DNA from: Sphingomonas sp. BK580
GTDB lineage: Bacteria > Pseudomonadota > Alphaproteobacteria > Sphingomonadales > Sphingomonadaceae
Direction: 5' to 3'
DNA length: 64,000 nucleotides
Assembly (NCBI RefSeq): GCF_014194975.1
Contig: NZ_JACIAY010000007.1
Coordinates: 62,001 to 126,000 of the forward strand
The notes under the pieces are model-generated. The model did not search any database and had not been told where the DNA came from. It was given only the letters and a program-made list of their open reading frames with translations. How positions within the stretch are numbered: the first letter of the stretch is position 1; each line of letters starts with the position of its first letter. The translations under genes and the position numbers were made by a program. Below, piece by piece: positions 19,496 to 29,589 of this stretch.

Positions 19496-20782
19496 ATGAG
19501 CGACTACATCCCCGGCTTCGGCAACCACGTCTCGACCGAGGCGGCGCCCGGCGCGCTGCCGATCGGGCGCAACTCGCCGCAGCGGCCCGCCTTCGGCCTC
19601 TACGCCGAGCAGCTCTCCGGCACCGCCTTCACCGCGCCGCGCCACGAGAATCGCCGCTCCTGGCTGTACCGGCTGCGCCCCACCGCCGAGCACCCGCCCT
19701 ATCAGCGATACCCCGGCGCGCCGCTGTTCGCCCCCGGCACCGACGCCGCGCCGCTCGCGCCCAACCGGCTGCGCTGGGATCCGCTCGCCGCGCCGGAGGC
19801 GCCGACCGACCTGATCGACGGCATGGCGACGATGCTCGCCAACCGCGATCCCGCCGAGCTGGAGGGGGTCGCGCTCCACGTCTATGCCGCCAACCGCGAC
19901 ATGACCGACCGCGTCTTCATGGACGCCGACGGCGAGCTGCTGTTCCTGCCGCAGGCGGGGCGACTGCGGCTCGACACCGAGCTCGGCCGCGTCGACGTCG
20001 CGCCCGGGCAGGTCGCGCTGGTGCCGCGCGGGGTGCGCTTCCGCGCCACGCTGCCCGACGGCGAGGCCAGCGGCTATGTCGCGGAGAACCACGGCGCGCT
20101 GTTCCGCCTGCCCGATCTCGGCCCGATCGGCGCCAACGGTCTCGCCAACCCGCGCGATTTCGAGACTCCGGTCGCGCGCTATGAAGACAGCGATCGCGCG
20201 ACCGAGGTGATCCAGAAGTTCCTCGGCGCGCTATGGACCACCACGCTCGACCACAGCCCGCTCGACGTCGTGGCGTGGCACGGCAACCTCGCGCCGTGGC
20301 GCTACGACCTGGCGCGCTTCATGACGATCAACACCGTCAGCTTCGACCATCCTGACCCGTCGATCTTCACCTTGCTGACCAGCCCCAGCGACGTGCCCGG
20401 CCGCGCCAACGCGGACGTCGTCATTTTCCCGCCGCGCTGGATGGTGGCGGAGGACACGTTCCGGCCGCCGTGGTTCCACCGCAACGTGATGAGCGAGGCG
20501 ATGGGGCTGATCACCGGCGCCTATGACGCCAAGGCCGAGGGCTTCCGCCCCGGCGGCGTGTCGCTGCACAACATGATGGCCGGGCACGGCCCCGACCTGG
20601 CGAGCTGGCGCGGCGCGTCGGAGGCCGAGCTCAAACCGCACAGGATCGAGGGCACGATGGCGTTCATGCTGGAGAGCTGCTGGCCGTACCGGCCGACGGC
20701 GCACGCGCTGGCGCACGCGCAGCTCGACTACGATGCCGTGTGGAAGGATTTTCCCAAGGCGCAGGTGCCGCCGCGCGCGTGA
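19496..20782 (+). CDS. hmgA: Homogentisate 1,2-dioxygenase
   Basis: Opens the homogentisate ring to maleylacetoacetate, the step after HppD. The 428 residues show the family N-terminus ([13 protein letters not shown]), the cupin barrel with [19 protein letters not shown] and the iron-site region with [20 protein letters not shown], including the conserved His and Glu. GGAG precedes the ATG by eight bases. The TGA stop overlaps the GTG of the Rieske gene (GTGA), so the two are translationally coupled. The next pathway enzymes (maleylacetoacetate isomerase, fumarylacetoacetase) are absent from the window. Confidence 0.97.
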   Translation: MSDYIPGFGNHVSTEAAPGALPIGRNSPQRPAFGLYAEQLSGTAFTAPRHENRRSWLYRLRPTAEHPPYQRYPGAPLFAPGTDAAPLAPNRLRWDPLAAPEAPTDLIDGMATMLANRDPAELEGVALHVYAANRDMTDRVFMDADGELLFLPQAGRLRLDTELGRVDVAPGQVALVPRGVRFRATLPDGEASGYVAENHGALFRLPDLGPIGANGLANPRDFETPVARYEDSDRATEVIQKFLGALWTTTLDHSPLDVVAWHGNLAPWRYDLARFMTINTVSFDHPDPSIFTLLTSPSDVPGRANADVVIFPPRWMVAEDTFRPPWFHRNVMSEAMGLITGAYDAKAEGFRPGGVSLHNMMAGHGPDLASWRGASEAELKPHRIEGTMAFMLESCWPYRPTAHALAHAQLDYDAVWKDFPKAQVPPRA

Positions 20783-21147
20783 GCGAGGGGGAGCCAACGG
20801 GCACGCGCGTCGCGACGACGCCGCCGGGGGTGACACTGGCGCCGCTCGCCGCGATCGCGGACGGCGCCGCGCGCAACTTCGTTCTCCAGCTGCGCGCTGG
20901 GCGGTTCCACGGCTTCGTGGTCCGCCGCGGGGACGCGGTGTTCGGCTATGTGGACCGCTGCCCGCACGCCGGCTTGCCGCTGGCACAGCGGCTCGACGAT
21001 TATGTCGCCGCCGGGCACGTGCGCTGTACGTGGCACGGCGCGCTGTTCGGCGTGGAGGACGGCGTCTGCGTCGCGGGGCCGTGCGTGGGGGCGCGGCTGG
21101 TGGCCTGGCCGGTGACGGTGCGCGACGGCGTGATCGTGACGCTCTAG
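20779..21147 (+). CDS. Rieske [2Fe-2S] domain protein coupled to hmgA
   Basis: A 122-residue protein essentially consisting of one Rieske domain. The cluster ligands are visible as CPH in [14 protein letters not shown] and CTWH in [15 protein letters not shown], separated by about 20 residues, as in Rieske ferredoxins. No membrane segment or catalytic oxygenase domain is present. It may donate electrons to an oxygenase, or protect or activate the adjacent dioxygenases, but that is inference. The GTG at 20779 overlaps the hmgA stop, and no better start gives this spacing. Confidence 0.85.
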   Translation: MSEGEPTGTRVATTPPGVTLAPLAAIADGAARNFVLQLRAGRFHGFVVRRGDAVFGYVDRCPHAGLPLAQRLDDYVAAGHVRCTWHGALFGVEDGVCVAGPCVGARLVAWPVTVRDGVIVTL

Positions 21148-21351
21148 CGCACCTCGGTCACCGTGAAGGGGCACGCCACGACGAGCCCGGAGGAGCGCGG
21201 GACGGGCGCCGCTCTCACGAAAAAGCGTTGCGTGGCCGAGCGAAGCATCGCGCCATCCTATGATGACAGGGCGGCGTGGTACCCGGCTGGCGGGCGCCAC
21301 CGCAGCGGTCGTCGTCGCGACCGCTGACCTGGAGCTCGCGCGGAAGCATCG

Positions 21352-23070
21352 ATGGATCTGACCTGCTATCTCCACCCGTCCTGGACTCCCAGACTGCGGC
21401 CGGCGTCGTCGAAGCGGGAATGGATGGACGCGACGCCCGAGAGCTACGCTTACCGCTGCCTGCCGCTCGCCATCGCGAACGCGCATGGCTGGGAGATCGG
21501 CAGCCCCTGCGCCTTCCGCGCGCGCTGGCACGGCGGCGTCAGCCCGGATGCGGTGGAGCTCGAGATCGACGCGGACGTCGACGTGGCGAACCGGCCGGTG
21601 TCGCTGTTCGGCTCGGGGACGATCACGTTCCACGTGGAGGGCCTGTTCCGCACCTCGCCCGGCTGGAACCTCTGGGTGGGCGGTCCTCCCAACGCGGCCA
21701 AGGACGGACTGGCGGCGCTCAACGGCGTGATCGAGACCGACTGGTCACCCTACACCTTCACGATGAATTGGCGGTTCACGCGCGTGGGAGAGTGGGTGAG
21801 CTTCGCCGAGGACGAGCCCTTCTGCTTCCTCTTTCCCGTGCAACGGGGCGTGCTGGAGGCGATCAAGCCCGTCGTGCGGCCGCTCTCCGAGGCCCCGGAG
21901 CTGGAATCGGCCTTCTCCGCGTGGAGCGCGTCGCGCGACGCCTTCCAGGAACATGTCAGCCGCACGCGGCCGACCGCCCCGGCCGACAAATGGCAGAAGC
22001 TCTATTATCGCGGCGTCCAACCCGATGGCCGTCCCGGGCCCGCCGACCATGAGGCCAAGCTGCGACTTCCCCCGTTCGACAAGGTGCCGGCGCCGCGCTG
22101 CCCGGTCCGCCACGGTGGCGACGGACGCCCTCGTCCCGCCGCGCTCCGCTTGTCCGCCGAAGCGCGCGACCCCGACCTCCTGGCTTTCCATCTGAGCGCC
22201 AGCCGCCGTGCGCGCGTCACGGCCGCGCTGTCGGGCAAGGCCGATGACGCGAGGCTGATCGCGCGGCGCCGATGGCTGGCGCGCGTCGCCGAACGACAGC
22301 GCGCGATCTCGCCCGCGCAGCGCGAGATCGCTCGACTGCGCGATCTGCCCACCGCCGTCTTCCGCGACGCTTTTTACGTCCCGGGTGAGCCGGTCATCGT
22401 CGAGGGCGTCGCGGCCGATTGGCCGGCGGTCCGCGACTGGTCGCCCGCCGGGCTCGTCGCCAAGGTCGGATCGGCGGAGGTGACCTTCCAGGGAGATCGC
22501 GAGACCGCCGCCGACTTCGAGCTGTCGAAGGATCGCCATACACGCACGATGCCGTTCGACCGTTTCATCGAGCGCGCGACCGGTAAGGACGGTAACGACG
22601 TCTATATCACCGCCTACAACAACGGCGCGAACCAACGGGCTTTCGCACCCCTACTCGAGGACCTCCGGCAGCTTCCTTACCTCGACGGTCCGGAGGGCAT
22701 GCTGTGGGTCGGCCCGAGCGGCACCTTCACGCCGCTCCACCATGACCTGACCAACAACCTTCTGGTACAAGTGACCGGCACGAAGCGGCTGCACCTGCTA
22801 CCCCCGAGCGAGACCGCCAGCCTCGCGAACAGGCGCCATGTCTTCAGCGATGTGCACGACATCGAGGACCCGGAGCGGCTGGCGCTGTACCCAGCCGCCG
22901 CCGAAGCCCGGCGCTACGTCGTCGACCTGCGCCCGGGCGACGCGCTCTTCATCCCGGTCGGTTGGTGGCACCAGGTGCGGTCACTGTCGTTCAGCGTCAC
23001 GCTGACCTACACCAATTTTCTCTGGCCCAACGACGCCTATGCCGACTTCCCGCAGGACGGCAGCTGGTGA
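21352..23070 (+). CDS. Fusion of DUF6065-like domain and JmjC/cupin-8 Fe(II)/2-oxoglutarate hydroxylase domain
   Basis: A 572-residue two-domain protein. Residues about 1-245 resemble the uncharacterised DUF6065 family (WMDATPESYAYRCLPLAIAN, then HGWEI). Residues about 340-572 form a cupin-8/JmjC domain with the HxD pair at His463 and Asp465 (in TPLHHDLTNN), a distal His540 in VGWWHQVRSLS and a plausible 2-oxoglutarate lysine in GTKRLHLLPP. Such domains hydroxylate proteins, peptides or small molecules. The middle (about 245-340) is Arg/Pro-rich. The ATG at 21352 has GGAAG upstream. Neighbours are the Rieske protein and a convergent TonB receptor. The substrate is unknown. The DUF6065 assignment is from memory of the family. 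Confidence 0.75.
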   Translation: MDLTCYLHPSWTPRLRPASSKREWMDATPESYAYRCLPLAIANAHGWEIGSPCAFRARWHGGVSPDAVELEIDADVDVANRPVSLFGSGTITFHVEGLFRTSPGWNLWVGGPPNAAKDGLAALNGVIETDWSPYTFTMNWRFTRVGEWVSFAEDEPFCFLFPVQRGVLEAIKPVVRPLSEAPELESAFSAWSASRDAFQEHVSRTRPTAPADKWQKLYYRGVQPDGRPGPADHEAKLRLPPFDKVPAPRCPVRHGGDGRPRPAALRLSAEARDPDLLAFHLSASRRARVTAALSGKADDARLIARRRWLARVAERQRAISPAQREIARLRDLPTAVFRDAFYVPGEPVIVEGVAADWPAVRDWSPAGLVAKVGSAEVTFQGDRETAADFELSKDRHTRTMPFDRFIERATGKDGNDVYITAYNNGANQRAFAPLLEDLRQLPYLDGPEGMLWVGPSGTFTPLHHDLTNNLLVQVTGTKRLHLLPPSETASLANRRHVFSDVHDIEDPERLALYPAAAEARRYVVDLRPGDALFIPVGWWHQVRSLSFSVTLTYTNFLWPNDAYADFPQDGSW

Positions 23071-23215
23071 CGCGAGGCGCCGCCACCGGTGTGATCGCGG
23101 CCCCATGCCGCAGATCCGGTACGAGACGAGCGCCGCGGAGACGAGTACCGTACGACAGCGCCATGCGCTCCGGTGGCTCTCCCGACGCGGGACGGGCGAG
23201 GGCTGATCTCCCTCG

Positions 23216-25288
23216 TCACCCGCCCCTGAAGCGCAGCCCCACCCACAAGGTCCGCGGCGTGGCGCGCTCGACCACGTCGGCGCCGCTGATCCCGGCCTCG
23301 ACGCGCGCGTCGAAGAGGTTCTCCGCGCGCGCCTCCACCGCCACCGTCCGCGTCAGCGGCAGCGCGAGATAGCCGTCGAGCGTGGTTGCCGGCGCCAGCG
23401 CGCGCAGGTTCTGGTCGTCCTCGAACTGGCGCGCGACGTGGCGCAGCGTCGCCGACGCGGCCAGCCGGTCGCGCCGCCAGCCGAGCGTCGCGGAGAGCTG
23501 GTCGAGCGGCGTCTGCGCCGGGCGGAGCCCGTCGAGCGCGACGGCCGCGCCGCTCGCCGCGACGCGCGGGTCGACATGGCTCCACGAGCCCGAAGCGGTC
23601 ACCTCGCCGAGCGTCCAGCGCGCGTCGAGCTCGACCCCGCGCGAGCGGATCGAGTCGAGGTTCTGCCGCACGCGATACGCCCCCGCGACGAAGCCGACGC
23701 CGGGGAAGGTGCCCGGCCCGTTGCCCGCGGTGACGTTCGCGATGGCATCGTCGAGCCGGTTCCAGAAGACGGTCGCGGTCAGCGCCACGCCGCTGACCGG
23801 GGTCACCGTCACGCCGCCGTCCACGCCGGTGAGCGTCTCCGGCGCCAGCGCGGCGTTGGCCGCGGTGGCGTCCGCGCCGACGCGGAACGGGCGGTAGAGT
23901 TCGTTGAGCGTCGGCAGCCGCCAGCCGCGATAGCCCGCCGCGCGGAACGTCACCGCGCTCACCGGCGCCCAGGCCGCGCCGACGCGGCCGGTCGCCTCGC
24001 TGCCGCTGCGATCGGCGAAGCGCGCGTTCGTCAGCGCCGCACCCGCGGCCAGCGGGGTCTCGCGCAGGAAGCCCTCGTCGATCTTCCACCAGTCGACGCG
24101 TCCGCCCGCGGTGAGCGTCAGCGTGCCGAACGTCGCGCTGGCGTCGGCGAAAGCGCCGAGGGTGCGCTGGTCGCCGCCGGCGACGCGGCGGCGCGTCGGC
24201 GCGGCGTTGACGAAGGTGTAAAGCTCCTGCGTCCGCCCGCTGACGTCGCGCCACTCGGCGCCGAGCCGCAGTTCGCGCCCCTCGCCGACCGGCGGCGCGA
24301 TCTCGAGCCGCGCGCCGGTGCCGGTCGCGGGCGTGTTATATTGGTTGAGCGTCTCGGTGGCGCGGGTGCGCGCGGCGTCGACGCTGGCGAAGCGCGACGC
24401 GAAGGCGCGCGTCTGGAGATAGGCGAGCGCAGTGAAGCCCCACGTGCCGCGCCCGACCAGACGCAGGCTGGCGTCCGCGCCCTCGCTGCGATTGTCGGTG
24501 AAGGCGGTGCCGCGCTCGCGCGTGTCGGTGAAGGCGGAGACGTTGGCCTGGAGCTCGATCGCGGGCGCGAGCGCGATCACCCCGCGCACCGCGCCCGAGG
24601 CCTGCTCGTACGGCGCGGGCCGGTCGGCCGGGCCGCGATCCTCGCGTACCGTAGGAGTGAAGCCGTCGCCGCGCTGGTACGCGCCCGAGATCGTGGCGAA
24701 GCCCGCGCCGCTGGTCAGCGTCGCCGAGGCGTTGGCGTCGACCGAGTCGCGGCTGCCGTAGGCGACCGACGCCATCACGGGGGCGAGCTGGCGCGGGTCG
24801 GCGCTCTCCAGCTCGACCGTGCCGGCCAGCGCGCCCGCGCCGAGATAGCCGCTGCCGCCGCCGCGCGTCACGCGCACGCGGCCGAGCCGATCGGTGGCAT
24901 AGGCCGGGAACGGCACCCAGCCGCCGAACGGGTCGGTCTGCGGCACGCCGTCGAGCAGCAGCAGCGCGCGGCTCGACGCGTTGCCGCCGATGCCGCGCAG
25001 GCTGATGCCCTGGCTGGTCGGGTTGGCCGAGCGCGAGTCGGAGCGGCGGAACTGCTGGAGACCGGCGACGTCGGCCAGCACGCTCTCGAGCCGGTCGCTG
25101 GCGTTGGCGCGGAGCCGGTCCTGGTCGATCGTGACGATCGAGAAGGCGCGGTCGCCAGCGCGCTCGTCGAGCCCGCGCCCGGTGACGACCACGTCGGGGG
25201 TGGAGGAGCCGACGGGGCCGGCGGGGGCGTCCTGCGCCGCGGCCGGGGCGGAGGCGAGAAAGGCGGCGGGGAGCAGGAGCTTGCGCAT
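23216..25288 (-). CDS. TonB-dependent outer-membrane receptor
   Basis: A 690-residue outer-membrane receptor with a signal peptide (MRKLLLPAAFLASAPAAAQ), a TonB-box-like segment (PDVVVTGRG), a plug domain (SQGISLRGIGGNASSRALLL, then LDGVPQTDPFGG) and a 22-strand-type barrel ending in aromatic/Arg WVGLRFRGG. PTLNELYRPFRVG is a typical barrel motif of siderophore/cobalamin-type receptors. The ligand is unknown. No cobalamin riboswitch signature is visible upstream, where a family-D repeat lies. It is convergent with the JmjC-fusion gene, leaving 145 bases between stops. Confidence 0.92.
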   Translation of the reverse strand: MRKLLLPAAFLASAPAAAQDAPAGPVGSSTPDVVVTGRGLDERAGDRAFSIVTIDQDRLRANASDRLESVLADVAGLQQFRRSDSRSANPTSQGISLRGIGGNASSRALLLLDGVPQTDPFGGWVPFPAYATDRLGRVRVTRGGGSGYLGAGALAGTVELESADPRQLAPVMASVAYGSRDSVDANASATLTSGAGFATISGAYQRGDGFTPTVREDRGPADRPAPYEQASGAVRGVIALAPAIELQANVSAFTDTRERGTAFTDNRSEGADASLRLVGRGTWGFTALAYLQTRAFASRFASVDAARTRATETLNQYNTPATGTGARLEIAPPVGEGRELRLGAEWRDVSGRTQELYTFVNAAPTRRRVAGGDQRTLGAFADASATFGTLTLTAGGRVDWWKIDEGFLRETPLAAGAALTNARFADRSGSEATGRVGAAWAPVSAVTFRAAGYRGWRLPTLNELYRPFRVGADATAANAALAPETLTGVDGGVTVTPVSGVALTATVFWNRLDDAIANVTAGNGPGTFPGVGFVAGAYRVRQNLDSIRSRGVELDARWTLGEVTASGSWSHVDPRVAASGAAVALDGLRPAQTPLDQLSATLGWRRDRLAASATLRHVARQFEDDQNLRALAPATTLDGYLALPLTRTVAVEARAENLFDARVEAGISGADVVERATPRTLWVGLRFRGG

Positions 25289-25362
25289 GTGCGGCGGCGG
25301 TAGCGGAGCGCGCGCGCGGGGGCGAGCGGGATGTGACTGATCGCGATCGTGGTGGGCTGCTC

Positions 25363-25540
25363 GATCCTCCCCGGCGCGGGGAGCGGGACCGCCGCGCGTC
25401 AGCGCGGTGGTGGAGGGGGATCTCGGCGACCGTCGCGCTGTGCGGAAGGCGCCTTCCGCAAGCGCTGCGCTTCGTGGAGAACCCCCTCCACCACGCCGCT
25501 TTGCGGCGCGGTCCCTCTCCCCGCGATGCGGGAGAAATCT
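25363..25540. repeat. Family-D long inverted-repeat element (about 178 bases)
   Basis: The left end is GATCCTCCCCGGCGCGGGGA, then GTGGTGGAGGGGGAT. The right end is AACCCCCTCCACCACGCCGC, then GGTCCCTCTCCCCGC. The arms are inverted around a central palindrome (GGAAGGCGCCTTCC). It fills the gap between the TonB receptor start and cysNC end. Similar long copies lie at 34069-34202 and 49944-50060. It may be a MITE-like element. Confidence 0.7.
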
Positions 25541-25580
25541 GAGGAGACCATCGTCGACCGCCGTTTCCCCGCGCGCCGCC

Positions 25581-27485
25581 TTATTCCTCGCGCTCCAGCA
25601 GCCACGCCACGATCCGCTCCGCCGCCGCCTCGGCGCTCTCCGCCGCGGTGTCGACGCGCAGCTCGGGCGCCTCGGGCGGCTCGTAGGGGCTGTCGATCCC
25701 GGTGAAGTTCGCCAGCTGGCCGGCGCGCGCCTTGGCGTACAGGCCCTTGACGTCGCGGGCCTCCGCCGCCGCCAGCGACGTGTCCACGTGCACCTCGACG
25801 AACTCGCCCTCGGGCAGCATCGCGCGCACCATGTCGCGCTCGGCGCGGAACGGCGAGATGAAGGCGGTCAGCACGATCAGCCCGGCGTCGGTCATCAGCC
25901 GCGCCACCTCGCCGATGCGGCGGATGTTCTCCACCCGGTCGGCGTCGGTGAAGCCGAGGTCGCGGTTGAGCCCGTGGCGCACGTTGTCGCCGTCGAGCAG
26001 GAAGGTGTGGCGGTTCATCCGCGTCAGCTTCTTCTCGACCAGGTTGGCGATGGTCGACTTGCCCGCGCCCGACAGGCCGGTGAACCACAGCACCGCGGGC
26101 CGCTGGTTCTTGAGCGCCGCGCGCTTCTCGCGCGTCACGTCGGTCGGCTGGCGGTGGACGTTGCTGGCGCGGCGCAGCGCGAAGCGGATCATCCCCGCCG
26201 CGACGGTGGCGTTGGTGGCCTTGTCGATCAGGATGAAGCCGCCGAGCTCGCGGCTCTGCTCATAGGGCTGGAACACGATCGGCCGGTCGAGCGACAAGGT
26301 CGCCACGCCGATCGCGTTGAGCTCGAGCGTGCGCGCCGCGGTCTGCTCCAGCGTGTTGACGTTGACCTGATATTTGGGCTGGCGCAGCACCGCCGAGGCG
26401 CTCTGCGTGGCGAGCTGGAAGGCGTAGCTGCGCCCCGGCAGCATCGCCTCCTCCGCCATCCACACCAGGGTCGCCTCGAACTGATCGGCCACCTCTGGGG
26501 GATCGTCCGACGCGGCGATGACGTCGCCGCGCGAGCAGTCGACCTCGTCGGCGAGCGTCAGCGTCACCGCCTCCCCCGCCTCGGCGCGCGCGCGGTCGCC
26601 GCCCATGGCGACGATGCGCTGCACCGTGGTGGTCCGCCCCGACGGGACGATCCGCACCGCGTCGCCGGGGTGCACCGCGCCGCCCGCGATCGTGCCGGCG
26701 AAGCCGCGGAAGTCGAGGTCGGGGCGGTTGACCCATTGCACCGGCAGGCGGAACGGCGCGCGCGCGGCGCGGTCGGCGTCCACCGGCACCTGCTCGAGAT
26801 GCTCGATCAGCGTCGGGCCGTCATACCAGCCCATGTGCGGGCTGCGCGTCGCGATATTGTCGCCGCCGAGGCCGGAGACCGGGATGGCGCGGAAGTCGGT
26901 GATGCCGATCTCGCTGGCGAAGGCGCGATAGGCCAGGCGGATGCGGTCGAACGCGCCCTGGTCGTAGTGCACCAGGTCCATCTTGTTGATCGCCAGCACG
27001 ACGTGGCGGATGCCGAGCAATTGCGCGAGATAGGAGTGGCGCCGCGTCTGCGTCAGCACGCCCTTGCGCGCGTCGACCAGGATCACCGCGAGATCGGCGG
27101 TGGAGGCGCCGGTGACCATGTTGCGCGTGTACTGCTCGTGGCCGGGCGTGTCGGCGACGATGAACTTGCGCGTCTCGGTGGCGAAGAAGCGATAGGCGAC
27201 GTCGATCGTGATGCCCTGCTCGCGCTCGGCGGCGAGCCCGTCGACCAGCAGCGCGAAGTCGATGTTGCCGCCCTGCGTGCCGACGCGCCTCGAATCGTCC
27301 TCGAGCGCGGCGAGCTGGTCCTCGAAGACGTGCTTGCTGTCGTAGAGCAGCCGGCCGATCAGCGTCGACTTGCCGTCGTCGACCGAGCCGCAGGTGAGGA
27401 AGCGCAGCAGCGACTTCTCCTCGTGCCGCGCCAGATAGGCGGCGACGTCCGCGCGGATCAGCGCGTCGGGCTGGTAGCTGGTCAT
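25581..27485 (-). CDS. cysNC: Bifunctional sulfate adenylyltransferase subunit 1 / adenylylsulfate kinase (CysNC)
   Basis: The 634-residue fusion activates sulfate. The N-terminal GTPase drives APS formation by CysD and the C-terminal kinase makes PAPS. GTPase motifs are the P-loop [43 protein letters not shown] and NKMDLVHY. The APS kinase begins near residue 450 with [34 protein letters not shown] and ISPFRAERD. The fusion is common in alphaproteobacteria. It is the last gene of cysQ-cysD-cysNC, with a 67-base gap carrying a family-D palindrome after cysD. Confidence 0.96.
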   Translation of the reverse strand: MTSYQPDALIRADVAAYLARHEEKSLLRFLTCGSVDDGKSTLIGRLLYDSKHVFEDQLAALEDDSRRVGTQGGNIDFALLVDGLAAEREQGITIDVAYRFFATETRKFIVADTPGHEQYTRNMVTGASTADLAVILVDARKGVLTQTRRHSYLAQLLGIRHVVLAINKMDLVHYDQGAFDRIRLAYRAFASEIGITDFRAIPVSGLGGDNIATRSPHMGWYDGPTLIEHLEQVPVDADRAARAPFRLPVQWVNRPDLDFRGFAGTIAGGAVHPGDAVRIVPSGRTTTVQRIVAMGGDRARAEAGEAVTLTLADEVDCSRGDVIAASDDPPEVADQFEATLVWMAEEAMLPGRSYAFQLATQSASAVLRQPKYQVNVNTLEQTAARTLELNAIGVATLSLDRPIVFQPYEQSRELGGFILIDKATNATVAAGMIRFALRRASNVHRQPTDVTREKRAALKNQRPAVLWFTGLSGAGKSTIANLVEKKLTRMNRHTFLLDGDNVRHGLNRDLGFTDADRVENIRRIGEVARLMTDAGLIVLTAFISPFRAERDMVRAMLPEGEFVEVHVDTSLAAAEARDVKGLYAKARAGQLANFTGIDSPYEPPEAPELRVDTAAESAEAAAERIVAWLLEREE

Positions 27486-27508
27486 GCGCTGGCTTCCGGG
27501 TGTTCTAA

Positions 27509-27533
27509 GATCCTCCGCGGCACGGGGAGGAAT
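27509..27533. repeat. Family-D short palindrome inside the cysD-cysNC intergenic gap
   Basis: GATCCTCC and GGGGAGGA flank a GC-rich loop, in an imperfect version of the 12254 palindrome. It lies within a presumed operon, between the cysD stop and cysNC start, so it may tune relative expression by mRNA processing or partial termination. Confidence 0.5.
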
Positions 27534-27552
27534 TGCGTCGCCCGAACCCCCA

Positions 27553-28449
27553 TCAGAAATACCCCTGCTGCTTCTTCTGCTCCATGCTCGCGCCGGCGTC
27601 CTGGTCGATGGCGCGGCCCTGGCGCTCGCTGGTGGTGGTGAGCAGCATCTCGCGGATCACGTCGTGCAGCGTCGCCGCCTCGCTCTCCACGGCGCCGCTC
27701 AGCGGATAGCAGCCGAGCGTGCGGAAGCGGATCGAGCGCTCCACCGGCACCTCGCCAGGCGCCAGCGGGAAGCGCTCGTCGTCGACCATCAGCAGCAGCC
27801 CGTCGCGCTCCACCGTCGGGCGCGGCGCGGCGAAATAGAGCGGCACGATCTCGATCCTCTCGCGCGCGATATATTGCCACACGTCGAGCTCGGTCCAGTT
27901 GGAGATCGGGAAGACGCGCATGCTCTCGCCCTTGGCGTGGCGCGCGTTGTAGAGCTGCCACAATTCGGGGCGCTGCGCCTTGGGGTCCCAGCGGTGCGTC
28001 GCGCTGCGGAAGGAGAAGATGCGCTCCTTGGCGCGGCTCTTCTCCTCGTCGCGGCGCGCGCCGCCGAACGCGGCGTCGAAGCGGTGCAGGTCGAGCGCCT
28101 GCTTAAGCCCCTCGGTCTTCCACAATTCGGTGTGGAGCGCGCCGTGGTCGAACGGGTTGATCCCGCGCGCCAGCGCCTCGGGATTGCGGTGGACGATCAG
28201 CTCCATCCCCGCCTCGCGCGCCGCCCGGTCGCGCAGCGCGTACATCGCCTGGAACTTCCAGGTCGTGTCGACGTGGAGCAGCGGGAACGGCGGCGGCGCG
28301 GGATAGAAGGCCTTGCGCGCGAGATGGAGCATCACCGCGCTGTCCTTGCCGATCGAGTAGAGCATCACCGGCCGCTCCGCCACCGCGACCACCTCGCGCA
28401 GGATATGGATGCTCTCGGCCTCGAGCCGGTCGAGGTGGGTCAGCGTCAT
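27553..28449 (-). CDS. cysD: Sulfate adenylyltransferase subunit 2 (CysD)
   Basis: PP-loop ATP-pyrophosphatase-fold catalytic subunit of ATP sulfurylase, working with CysN to form APS from sulfate and ATP. The 298 residues show the PP-loop [18 protein letters not shown], the [13 protein letters not shown] segment, [20 protein letters not shown] and [10 protein letters not shown]. The C-terminus [16 protein letters not shown] is typical. The ATG at 28447-28449 lies 13 bases after the cysQ stop. Co-transcription with cysQ and cysNC is likely. Confidence 0.97.
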   Translation of the reverse strand: MTLTHLDRLEAESIHILREVVAVAERPVMLYSIGKDSAVMLHLARKAFYPAPPPFPLLHVDTTWKFQAMYALRDRAAREAGMELIVHRNPEALARGINPFDHGALHTELWKTEGLKQALDLHRFDAAFGGARRDEEKSRAKERIFSFRSATHRWDPKAQRPELWQLYNARHAKGESMRVFPISNWTELDVWQYIARERIEIVPLYFAAPRPTVERDGLLLMVDDERFPLAPGEVPVERSIRFRTLGCYPLSGAVESEAATLHDVIREMLLTTTSERQGRAIDQDAGASMEQKKQQGYF

Positions 28450-28462
28450 CGTCGGGCGGCTC

Positions 28463-29281
28463 TCAGCGGAGATAGGGGCGCAGCGGCGCGGGCTGGTAGC
28501 CGCCGGTGGCGACGAAGCCGGCGTTGCGATAGCCCGGCTTGCCGTAGGTGAAGGGCGCGCCGTCGACGTCGAGCGTGCGCCCGCCCGCGGCGCGCAGCAC
28601 CGCGTCGCCCGCGGCGGTGTCCCACTCCATCGTCGGCCCGGTGCGCGGGTAGACGTCGGCCTCGCCGCACGCCACCAAAGCGAACTTGAGGCTGGAGCCG
28701 ACCGCGACGCGCTCGCTCACTCCCCCGGCGTCGAGCCACTCGTCGAGCCCGGGCATGGCGTGGCTCTTCGACGCCACCGCGCAGGGTTGGCCGCCGCACG
28801 TGCGGACACGGATCGGCTGCGCCGTGCCGCGCGGGCCGCCCGGCGCGCGCGCGGCGGTCCAGGCGGCGCCCTGCGCGACGTCGCCCCAGTAGAGCGCGCC
28901 GCGCGCGGGGGCATAGACCACGCCCATGGTGGGCACGCCGTGCTCGACCAGCGCGATGTTGACGGTGAAGTCGTCGCCGCGGCGGACGAACTCCTTGGTG
29001 CCGTCGAGCGGGTCGACCAGGAAGAAGGCGTCGGCCACCGCGGGGATGTCGCCCGCCGCGGCCTGCTCCTCGGCGACCACCGGTATGGCGGGGGCGACGG
29101 TCGCGAGCCCGGCGAGGATCGCCGCCTCGGCGTCGCGGTCGGCGGCGGTGACGGGGCTCTCGTCGCTCTTGTGCATCACCGCGCAGCCGGCGGTGAAGTG
29201 GCGCCACACGATGTCGCCCCCCGCCTCGGCGAGCGCGACGATCGCGGCGAGCAGCGCGGGACGGTCGGTGATGTCGGTCAT
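28463..29281 (-). CDS. cysQ: 3'(2'),5'-bisphosphate nucleotidase CysQ
   Basis: Hydrolyses 3'-phosphoadenosine 5'-phosphate (PAP), recycling the by-product of PAPS use. It is an inositol-monophosphatase-fold enzyme with the metal motifs [25 protein letters not shown] and the third site in [20 protein letters not shown]. Of several clustered ATG codons, the one at 29279-29281 ([13 protein letters not shown]) is preferred, being nearest the domain. ATGs at 29287 and 29290 are alternatives. First gene of the cysQ-cysD-cysNC operon, which fits its PAP-clearing role. Confidence 0.93.
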   Translation of the reverse strand: MTDITDRPALLAAIVALAEAGGDIVWRHFTAGCAVMHKSDESPVTAADRDAEAAILAGLATVAPAIPVVAEEQAAAGDIPAVADAFFLVDPLDGTKEFVRRGDDFTVNIALVEHGVPTMGVVYAPARGALYWGDVAQGAAWTAARAPGGPRGTAQPIRVRTCGGQPCAVASKSHAMPGLDEWLDAGGVSERVAVGSSLKFALVACGEADVYPRTGPTMEWDTAAGDAVLRAAGGRTLDVDGAPFTYGKPGYRNAGFVATGGYQPAPLRPYLR

Positions 29282-29589
29282 GGGCATCATATGTGGCGTG
29301 GCACGCGCGCCGCGACCAGCAAGAATAAGCGCGATCCTCCGCAAGTTGGGGTTGGGCGGGGGCGATAGGGCGGGCGGGGTACGCCGTTTGGAAGCGGCCG
29401 GGGCGGAAGGAGCGGGGCTGCGCTCGAGCCGCGCGGGCGCCAGAGGGTTAGGTCGATTGCGCCAATCTGAGAGTTATCCTCAGGAGCGCGCCGACTTTGG
29501 ACCGCGCGCCCGTCCTAATATGAGACCGAGTAGGACGAGGCATCGCCCCTCCCGCTCGATGTCGCACCCTTCTCGCAACGGAGGCGCAC
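29282..29589. other. Intergenic region upstream of cysQ and the low-GC island
   Basis: Shared upstream region of divergent cysQ (minus) and the small secreted-protein gene (plus). It is high-GC at the left and becomes AT-richer from about 29450. No convincing sigma-70 promoter pair or repeat element was found. GGAGG at the right end serves the GTG at 29590. Confidence 0.4.

Noticed and set aside
25289..25580. Possible cobalamin riboswitch upstream of the TonB receptor
   Set aside because: No B12-box-like conserved segment or expected leader was seen; the region is occupied by a family-D repeat.
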